64,000 nt of DNA from Catonella morbi ATCC 51271 (GTDB lineage: Bacteria > Bacillota > Clostridia > Lachnospirales > Lachnospiraceae): NCBI RefSeq assembly GCF_000160035.2, contig NZ_KI535371.1, positions 1 through 64,000 on the forward strand. Direction: 5' to 3'. The notes beneath the pieces were generated by a model that saw only the letters and a program-made list of their open reading frames with translations, searched no databases and was not told the origin of the DNA. Below are positions 58,339 to 64,000 of this stretch, piece after piece (the first letter of the stretch is position 1; each line of letters opens with the position of its first letter). Position numbers and translations under genes: made by a program.

Positions 58339-59763
58339 ATGGCAGCAAAAAAGACAGAGAAAAAGACGGGAAAAAAACAAAAGGAAATAAGACAGAGTGC
58401 CTGGGAAAAGTATGATAAAAAGGCGCTTGAGGCTTGCTTCGCATTAAGTGAAACCTACAGACAATTTATTTCAGACTGCAAAACTGAAAGAGAATGTGTG
58501 GATGAGTCAATAAGGCAGGCAGAAAAAGCAGGCTATAAGAATCTTAGTGAACTTATTGCAAAGAAGAAAAAGCTAAAAGCCGGTGATAAAGTCTATATGT
58601 CAAATATGGGCAAGGCAATTGCGCTCTTTGTAATAGGCAAGAAACCTTTGGCAGAAGGCTTAAATATACTTTGTGCTCACATAGACTCACCTAGAATAGA
58701 TGCTAAACAGGTACCTCTTTATGAGGATACAGAGATTGCTATGCTTGATACGCATTATTATGGCGGTATTAAGAAGTACCAGTGGGTAACACTTCCTCTG
58801 GCTATACATGGAGTTGTGGTAAAAGAGGACGGAACCTCTGTAAATATCTGCATAGGTGAGGACGAAGAAGGACCTGTAATAGGAATTACGGACTTACTTA
58901 TCCATCTTTCTGCAGATCAGATGCAAAAGACTGCTTCTAAGGTAGTAGAGGGAGAAGACCTCAATGTAATGCTTGGAAGTATGCCTCTTAAGGGTGAGGA
59001 AAAAGAGGCTGTAAAGGCAAATATTCTTAAGATATTAAAGGATAAATACGGAATAGAAGAAGAGGACTTCCTCTCAGCAGATCTTGAAATAGTTCCGGCA
59101 GGAAAGGCTAAGCATTACGGGCTTGACAGCAGTATGATAATGGGTTACGGACAGGATGACAGGGTTTGTGCCTATACTTCACTTAAGGCTATACTTGATG
59201 CTCCGGCTCCTGATAAAACAGGCTGCTGTCTGCTTGTAGATAAGGAAGAAATCGGAAGCGTGGGTGCTACAGGTATGCATTCCAGATTTTTTGAAAATGT
59301 AGTGGCGGAGGTTATGAACCTTGCAGGCGAGTATAATGAGCTTGACCTAAGAAGGGCTCTTGCCAATTCACGTATGCTTTCATCTGATGTAAGTGCAGCC
59401 TTTGACCCTAACTATCCGAGCGTAAATGAGAAGAAGAATACAGCTTACTTTGGAAAAGGAATTGTATTTAATAAATATACAGGTTCTCGCGGCAAGAGTG
59501 GCAGCAATGAAGCAACTGCAGAATATATGGCAGCTATAAGAAAGATAATGAAGGATAATAATGTAACCTTCCAGACGGCTGAACTTGGTAAGGTAGACCA
59601 GGGTGGCGGCGGAACTATCGCTTATATAGCGGCTGCTTACAATATGGAAGTAATCGACTCAGGAGTTGCGGTTATGAACATGCATGCTCCTTGGGAAATA
59701 AGCTGCAAGGCTGATATTTACGAGGCATATCTTTGCTATAAGGCATTCTTAAAGGATGCGTAA
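58339..59763 (+). CDS. apeA: M18 family aminopeptidase (second, longer paralog)
   Basis: A 474-residue M18 zinc peptidase of the aminopeptidase I/ApeA type. Metal sites: CAHIDSPRIDAK (about 118-129), GYGQDDRVCAY (Asp, about 260), LVDKEEIGSVGATG (Glu pair, about 293-298), LSSDVSAAFDPNY and the C-terminal MHAPWEISCK (His). The N-terminal 45 residues are Lys-rich. It differs from 5720-7015 in every motif, so the two are not recent duplicates. AAAGGAG at 58327-58333 sets ATG 58339; the longer frame from 58276 is not supported. Confidence 0.92.
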   Translation: MAAKKTEKKTGKKQKEIRQSAWEKYDKKALEACFALSETYRQFISDCKTERECVDESIRQAEKAGYKNLSELIAKKKKLKAGDKVYMSNMGKAIALFVIGKKPLAEGLNILCAHIDSPRIDAKQVPLYEDTEIAMLDTHYYGGIKKYQWVTLPLAIHGVVVKEDGTSVNICIGEDEEGPVIGITDLLIHLSADQMQKTASKVVEGEDLNVMLGSMPLKGEEKEAVKANILKILKDKYGIEEEDFLSADLEIVPAGKAKHYGLDSSMIMGYGQDDRVCAYTSLKAILDAPAPDKTGCCLLVDKEEIGSVGATGMHSRFFENVVAEVMNLAGEYNELDLRRALANSRMLSSDVSAAFDPNYPSVNEKKNTAYFGKGIVFNKYTGSRGKSGSNEATAEYMAAIRKIMKDNNVTFQTAELGKVDQGGGGTIAYIAAAYNMEVIDSGVAVMNMHAPWEISCKADIYEAYLCYKAFLKDA

Positions 59764-59797
59764 ATAGATTTTAATTAAACCTTGAAAGGAGCCTCAA

Positions 59798-61342
59798 GTG
59801 AAAAAAGAACTAGTAGTTGTAATTGATTTTGGCGGACAGTACAACCAGCTTGTAGCCAGAAGAGTGCGTGAAGCCAATGTTTATTGTGAAATATATTCTT
59901 ATAAGACAGAATTATCTAAAATAAAGGAAATGAACCCTAAGGGAATTATTCTTACGGGAGGACCAAGCAGCGTATATGAAGAGGATGCTGCGACCTGTAG
60001 TGAAGAATTATTTAAAATGGGGATTCCTGTACTTGGACTTTGTTACGGAGCCCAGCTTATGAGCCATGTCCTTGGCGGCAAGGTTGAAAAGGCAGAGCAT
60101 AGGGAGTATGGAAAGACAGAAACTACTTTTAACACTTCCTCAAAACTTTTTACAGGAATTCCTGAAAAATCAATAGTATGGATGAGCCATTTTGACTATA
60201 TATCAAAACTTGCGGAGGGCTTTACTTCTATTGCCTACACAGCATCTACCGCAAATGCAGCTATTGAAAATGTAGAGGCAGGGCTTTACGGAATCCAGTT
60301 CCACCCTGAAGTGCTTCATACCGAGTATGGCAAAGAAATGTTGTCAAACTTCGTACATAACATCTGTGGCTGTGCAGGCGACTGGAAAATGTCAGCCTTT
60401 GCAGAAAGCAGTATAAAGGAAATCAGAGAAAAAGTAGGAAACGGTAAAGTACTTTGTGCCTTATCAGGCGGAGTCGATTCTTCTGTAGCGGCAGTACTTC
60501 TTTCTAAGGCAGTCGGTAAGCAGCTTACCTGTGTATTTGTAGACCATGGCTTGCTTCGTAAAAATGAAGGAGACGAAGTAGAAGCTGTATTTGGTCCGGA
60601 TGGCAGCTATGAGCTTAATTTTATAAGAGTAAATGCACAACAGAGGTTCTACGATAAACTTGCAGGAGTTACAGAGCCTGAGACCAAACGTAAGATAATA
60701 GGCGAGGAATTTATCCGCGTATTTGAAGAAGAAGCTAAGAAAATCGGAACAGTGGACTATCTTGTACAGGGAACCATTTATCCTGATGTAGTGGAAAGCG
60801 GTGTAGGCGGTGAGTCTGTAGTAATCAAGTCACACCACAATGTAGGCGGACTTCCTGACTATGTAGACTTTAAGGAAATTATTGAGCCGCTCCGCAATCT
60901 CTTTAAGGATGAAGTAAGAAAGGTAGGTCTTGAACTGGGCATCCCTGAACGTCTTGTATTCCGCCAGCCATTCCCAGGACCAGGACTTGGTATAAGAATA
61001 ATCGGAGAAGTAACTGCCGAGAAGGTGAAAATAGTTCAGGATGCAGATGCAATCTACAGAGAAGAGATAGCAAATGCAGGGCTTGACAAAACAATAGGTC
61101 AGTATTTTGCAGCCCTTACCAATATGCGTTCAGTAGGTGTAATGGGTGATGAGAGAACTTATGATTATGCTATTGCACTTAGGGCGGTAAATACAACTGA
61201 TTTCATGACAGCCGAGGCAAGCGAGATACCTTGGGAGGTATTGCAGAAAGTTGTTAGCAGGATAATCAATGAGGTCAGGGGGGTTAACAGGGTACTGTAT
61301 GATATAACCAGCAAGCCACCGGGGACTATTGAACTTGAATAA
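59798..61342 (+). CDS. guaA: GMP synthase (glutamine-hydrolysing)
   Basis: A 514-residue two-domain enzyme making GMP from XMP. The class I amidotransferase domain (about 1-190) has [17 protein letters not shown] (Cys nucleophile, about 86) and [10 protein letters not shown] (His, Glu). The ATP pyrophosphatase domain has [20 protein letters not shown] (PP-loop, about 219-238), [20 protein letters not shown] and the dimerisation end KPPGTIELE. The start is GTG with AAAGGAG 8 bases upstream. The 3' end of guaA is a known integration site for genomic islands, and accessory genes follow here. Confidence 0.97.
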   Translation: MKKELVVVIDFGGQYNQLVARRVREANVYCEIYSYKTELSKIKEMNPKGIILTGGPSSVYEEDAATCSEELFKMGIPVLGLCYGAQLMSHVLGGKVEKAEHREYGKTETTFNTSSKLFTGIPEKSIVWMSHFDYISKLAEGFTSIAYTASTANAAIENVEAGLYGIQFHPEVLHTEYGKEMLSNFVHNICGCAGDWKMSAFAESSIKEIREKVGNGKVLCALSGGVDSSVAAVLLSKAVGKQLTCVFVDHGLLRKNEGDEVEAVFGPDGSYELNFIRVNAQQRFYDKLAGVTEPETKRKIIGEEFIRVFEEEAKKIGTVDYLVQGTIYPDVVESGVGGESVVIKSHHNVGGLPDYVDFKEIIEPLRNLFKDEVRKVGLELGIPERLVFRQPFPGPGLGIRIIGEVTAEKVKIVQDADAIYREEIANAGLDKTIGQYFAALTNMRSVGVMGDERTYDYAIALRAVNTTDFMTAEASEIPWEVLQKVVSRIINEVRGVNRVLYDITSKPPGTIELE

Positions 61343-61603
61343 CGGACAGAGTCCGCAAGACTGCTATTTATGGGCAAAGTTAGGCGTTTTACAGCTGTAT
61401 ACAGTCTATTTACGGGATAAAGACAAGGAAATCCTCATAAAAATAGGTATAAAATTGGCAGATTAAAAATGAAGAATGCCCATTTAATACCTGTTACAGC
61501 TAATTTTGAGGACGGGATATTGTGCTTAGGCTATTAGCTCAAGTGTTGAAAAATTTGCATATCGTTTTTAATATAACTTCATATAGATTTTAGGTATATG
61601 ATT

Positions 61604-61640
61604 GGCTTGCTGATGATTAGTGAGCCAGTCTTTTTCTTTT
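61604..61640 (+). terminator. Terminator-like hairpin downstream of guaA
   Basis: GGCTTGCT (61604-61611) pairs with AGTGAGCC (61619-61626, two G-U), then AGTCTTTTTCTTTT. Confidence 0.6.
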
Positions 61641-61679
61641 TTGAAGATTGTTTAGTTTTACTTCTTGGTATATTTTTAT

Positions 61680-61797
61680 TTATAGGGCTTTCATCTCATC
61701 AGGAGCCCGATAAATGGTCTTCAAATCTGTCGCAAACGCTTTTCTGTCTTTATCAGGCATATATTTTAACGTATTACGAACCTGATGAACAATAACG
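61680..61797 (-). pseudogene. IS256-family (mutator) transposase fragment
   Basis: The minus strand reads VIVHQVRNTLKYMPDKDRKA followed by FATDLKTIYRAPDEMKAL and a stop (61682-61680). This is the conserved central part of IS256-family transposases (CIVHQIRNTLKYV...), where a full protein would continue for over 100 residues more. No start, catalytic DDE residues or inverted ends remain. It is a relic and shows that mobile elements visited the guaA-downstream region. Confidence 0.75.
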
Positions 61798-61823
61798 GCT
61801 ATGAAAGAGGGGAGGAATAAAAA

Positions 61824-62327
61824 ATGCCCGGTATCCATAAGAATAAGAAGGTAGCTTTTCGTCCGAGTAAATGTGCGAGGATTATGATAGAGGAGAAGGC
61901 TCTTCTAAGCGGACTTACTAAAAAGGACTTTATGACAAGGAGCTGTATCAGTTCAAAGATTTGTGTTGTCGGTAGTATGGAGAATATCAGGTATATTCTT
62001 GATGCCATAAGGGAAATGAGATACAGTCTTATAGAGATAGGAGAGAGGCTAAGCAGTGAAAAGCTGGCGGAAGGAGGAGGGAATGCAGGAGAATTTCCGC
62101 TTTCTAATAACTCTTTTATTGAAATGTCGTTGCGGTATGCCATTTTATGCTCTATAATAGTAGATATCTTAGACGACAGTGCGTATTTATTTGATAAAGA
62201 AGCCCCGGAAAGGGTTAGTGCCGGTGAGAGGCTTGCTCATCTTGAAGAACTTATTGCTTCGGTAGAGAAGGATGGGGTAGAAGGGATTCAGACAGAAGTG
62301 GATAAGAGCAGTCTGGATGATGGTTAA
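61824..62327 (+). CDS. Mobilisation-type small protein (MobC/ribbon-helix-helix-like)
   Basis: A 167-residue protein. The start HKNKKVAFRPSKCARIMIEE and ALLSGLTKKDFMTRSCISSK resembles the ribbon-helix-helix N-terminus of relaxosome accessory proteins in Firmicutes plasmids and conjugative elements (strand RVAFRxS, then ...SGLTKKDFMxRS). The C-terminal part is helical with an Asp/Glu-rich end. No relaxase gene is adjacent, so it may be a stray from a former element. GGGGAGGAAT lies 8 bases before the ATG. Confidence 0.5.
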   Translation: MPGIHKNKKVAFRPSKCARIMIEEKALLSGLTKKDFMTRSCISSKICVVGSMENIRYILDAIREMRYSLIEIGERLSSEKLAEGGGNAGEFPLSNNSFIEMSLRYAILCSIIVDILDDSAYLFDKEAPERVSAGERLAHLEELIASVEKDGVEGIQTEVDKSSLDDG

Positions 62328-62340
62328 GTTATTTTATCAG

Positions 62341-62369
62341 ACTTGAGGTCACATTTTGTGACTTCAAGT
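62341..62369. promoter_or_regulatory. Inverted repeat in front of the ORF6N gene
   Basis: ACTTGAGGTCACA pairs with TGTGACTTCAAGT around TTT (one mismatch). It lies 19 bases before the ORF6N start codon and 13 bases after the preceding stop. It can be an operator or a terminator without T run. Confidence 0.55.
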
Positions 62370-62387
62370 AAAAGCATGGAGGTATTT

Positions 62388-63341
62388 ATGACAGAGGATA
62401 AAAATCTTGTCATAGTAGATAATAAAGAAATACAGAGTATGATTTACACATTTAGAGGTAGGCAGGTAATGCTTGACAGTGACCTTGCTAGGCTGTATCA
62501 GGTTACTACAGGACGCTTAAATGAGCAGGTTAAAAGAAACATTGATAGATTTCCTGTACAGTTTATGTTCCAATTAACTGCCGAAGAATATCAATCTTTG
62601 ATATCGCAAAATGCGATATCAAACAAAGGTAGAGGTGGTAGACGAAAGCTTCCGTATGTTTTTACAGAGCAGGGTATAGCTATGCTTTCAGTAGTTCTCA
62701 ATAGTGCAGTTGCAGTAGATATGAGTATTAAGATTATGAATAGCTTTGTAGAAATGAGAAGATTTATTCTTACAAATCAAGAACTGTTTGCAAAAATTAA
62801 TAAAGTGGAATTAAGACAGTTAGAATTTGAAAAGAAATCTGAGCTTAGACAGATAAGGCTTGAAGAAAAAATTGAGGCTAAAAGTGCTGAAGTAAATAAA
62901 CAATTTGAAGAAGTATTTGACTACATAGCAACAACTAAAGAAGTGAAACAGAAAATCTTTTTCAACGGTCAGATATACGATGCTTTCAGCCTTATGGTGG
63001 AGCTTGTAGAAAAGGCAAGGACAGAGCTTATACTGATAGATAATTATGTGGATATAAATACTCTTAACATACTGAGTAAGAAGAAAGATGGAGTAAATGT
63101 GTTAATTGTCACATCTGGAAAAGGAAACCTTACAGAGAAGGATATTGCTAAGTTCAACTCACAGTATCCGAAGCTCAAAGTAAAAATAAACGAGGACTTC
63201 CATGACAGATTTATTATAATAGACAGAAAAGAGGTTTATCATATAGGAGCATCTATAAAGGATGCTGGCAAGAAAAGCTTTGGAATTACGAAGCTTGATG
63301 TAGAAGATTTAACTAAAAGCCTGTTAGCTAAAGTGTTGTAG
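62388..63341 (+). CDS. ORF6N-domain protein with PLD-like C-terminal domain
   Basis: A 317-residue protein. The N-terminal ORF6N domain (about 10-110), known from phage and plasmid regulators, has VMLDSDLARLYQVTTGRLNE, NIDRFPVQFMFQLTAEEY and PYVFTEQGIAMLSVVL. A coiled-coil linker (about 140-195) joins a C-terminal part with FFNGQIYDAFSLMVELVEKA, LILIDNYVDINTLNILS and FHDRFIIIDRKEVYHIGAS, which resembles one half of a phospholipase D fold (HxD...). Such fusions are common in accessory regions; roles in defence or transcription have been suggested, none is shown. GGAGG lies 5 bases before ATG 62388. Confidence 0.8.
   Translation: MTEDKNLVIVDNKEIQSMIYTFRGRQVMLDSDLARLYQVTTGRLNEQVKRNIDRFPVQFMFQLTAEEYQSLISQNAISNKGRGGRRKLPYVFTEQGIAMLSVVLNSAVAVDMSIKIMNSFVEMRRFILTNQELFAKINKVELRQLEFEKKSELRQIRLEEKIEAKSAEVNKQFEEVFDYIATTKEVKQKIFFNGQIYDAFSLMVELVEKARTELILIDNYVDINTLNILSKKKDGVNVLIVTSGKGNLTEKDIAKFNSQYPKLKVKINEDFHDRFIIIDRKEVYHIGASIKDAGKKSFGITKLDVEDLTKSLLAKVL
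62597..62623. repeat. Perfect 12-bp inverted repeat inside the ORF6N gene
   Basis: TTTGATATCGCA and TGCGATATCAAA around AAA lie in the codons for SLISQNAISNK. A perfect stem of this length inside a coding region is unusual; the residues SQ(N/I)(A/V) in other ORF6N proteins are variable. Confidence 0.6.
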
Positions 63342-63684
63342 GGGTATAAATACAGCACGGGCTGTTTCTGGGATAAAAGAGTAAAAACAGTGTGTACCAG
63401 ACAGCACCAGAATGAAAAAAGGCTTTAATATTGTCTGAAAAACGATGGAATGTATGGAAAATGACCAATGTTCAGAAGAGTTGGAGTAGAGTAACAAATA
63501 TGATTCTGTTGTAAAACCGTTGAAAACACAGCGTTTTAGCGTTTTGCGGGAGCAAAAAACTCTTACGAGATACTGTTTTGATACTAAAAATGAGAAAAAA
63601 CAGGTCTGAAAGGGAGTTGTTGAATTGAGCGAGTATTACGAGCGATACTTATTGTTCAAAGGGCAATAAGGTAAGAAATAATAG
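63342..63684 (+). other. Noncoding stretch after the ORF6N gene
   Basis: About 340 bases without a convincing gene. It contains a tandem AGCGTTTT pair (about 63523-63538), a GAGCGAGTATTACGAGCG-like repeat and a small TTATTG/CAATAA stem. No function can be given. Confidence 0.4.
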
Positions 63685-63715
63685 AAAGCCTCCATCATTT
63701 TGGTGGGAGGCTTTT
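63685..63715 (+). terminator. Terminator before the FGE-like gene
   Basis: AAAGCCTCC pairs with GGGAGGCTTTT at 63685-63715, perfect 8-9 bp, with TTTT. Confidence 0.8.
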
Positions 63716-63762
63716 GTGGAAATAGTGGTTTGATAAATTTGAAGTTGTAGGGGAAAAACTAA

Positions 63763-64000
63763 ATGAACTTAGCAAAGTATATAAAGGACAATATGGTTAT
63801 AATTCCTAAAGGTCAGGAGCTGATAAGAGATTTTGTTGACCAAGAAAAATGGATAAGTTCAAATTCTAAAATGTCTATACCTGGAAGTAATGAAAAAACT
63901 GTTAAGCAAAAAACAGTAGATATTCAGCCGTTTTTATTGCTTAATACACCGGTAACCAATGAAGTATACGCTTATGTAATGGGGTTTGACTATGATATTA
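63763..64000 (+). CDS. Formylglycine-generating-enzyme-like (SUMF1) protein, partial
   Basis: 79 codons of an open frame cut by the window end. Near the N-terminus MNLAKYIKDNMVIIPKGQEL is not specific, but VDIQPFLLLNTPVTNEVYAY followed by VMGFDYD matches the SUMF1/FGE-sulfatase domain start (xPFxIxxxPVTNxxYxxVMG). Such domains oxidise Cys or Ser to formylglycine, or serve as C-type-lectin-like binding domains in bacteria. AGGGG lies about 9 bases before the ATG. The catalytic part is outside the window. Confidence 0.6.
   Translation, partial: MNLAKYIKDNMVIIPKGQELIRDFVDQEKWISSNSKMSIPGSNEKTVKQKTVDIQPFLLLNTPVTNEVYAYVMGFDYDI

Larger units (their letters stand above)
61343..61823. other. Intergenic accessory DNA after guaA
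   Basis: 481 bases with no intact gene. They contain a small CGGAC/GTCCG hairpin right after the stop, a terminator at 61604-61640 and an IS256 transposase relic at 61680-61797 on the minus strand. The rest is unremarkable AT-rich DNA. Confidence 0.6.

Noticed and set aside
1-64000. Search for replication origin, rRNA, CRISPR array
   Set aside because: No DnaA-box cluster, rRNA sequence or repeat-spacer array could be read.

Overview
The window is a stretch of low-GC chromosome from an anaerobic, flagellated member of the Firmicutes, most like a Lachnospiraceae/Clostridia genome. The evidence is the gene set: a membrane pyrophosphatase, a folate-transporter S component behind a THF riboswitch, a T-box-controlled transporter, a FliW/CsrA flagellar block with sigma-28 promoters, tRNAs without encoded CCA, and strong AGGAGG ribosome binding sites. 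The assignment below class level is inference. I see no replication origin, rRNA or CRISPR array.

Layout. 1-16 kb: the tail of an IS110 transposase, an AI-2E-family permease, tRNA-Lys, folT, a carbamate-kinase-like gene, a lone sugar-type binding lipoprotein, an M18 aminopeptidase, hppA, a DUF1287 protein, a cupin, murD, an MFS carrier, a glycosyltransferase, and a membrane-anchored glycerophosphodiester phosphodiesterase split by a -1 frameshift at a slippery heptamer. 16-18.5 kb: a TM2 protein and a secreted WG-repeat protein. 18.6-32 kb: an accessory metabolic region with a LacI-type regulator. Matching operator-like sites precede both an operon of phosphofructokinase, class II aldolase, divergent triosephosphate isomerase, ABC binding lipoprotein and LarA-like nickel racemase, and the regulator operon itself (LacI, ECF S component, kinase). 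An SsuBC-like ABC transporter with a paralogous binding protein and a NagB-like/NagA pair follow. 32-45 kb: a two-component system, a TSUP permease, an orphan rhaM, two tRNA-Leu genes, coaD, a T-box (Trp specifier) transporter operon, rhomboid, threonine aldolase, an Ig-like surface protein, a DUF4143 ATPase with three 13-bp repeats upstream, and lysA.

45-58 kb is a late flagellar block, flgM-flgN-flgK-flgK-flgL-fliW-csrA-flaG-fliD-fliS-fliT-like-flagellin-flagellin. Five sigma-28-type promoters can be read directly. Both flagellin leaders carry a CAAGGAAG hairpin plus a purine-rich SD, which fits the FliW-CsrA-flagellin feedback loop whose other two parts are encoded here. The two flagellins are identical proteins.

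58-64 kb: a candidate type I toxin (35 residues, hydrophobic) with an antisense promoter, a second M18 aminopeptidase, and guaA. After guaA comes accessory DNA: an IS256 transposase relic, a mobilisation-type small protein, an ORF6N-domain protein and the start of a formylglycine-generating-enzyme-like gene cut by the window end.
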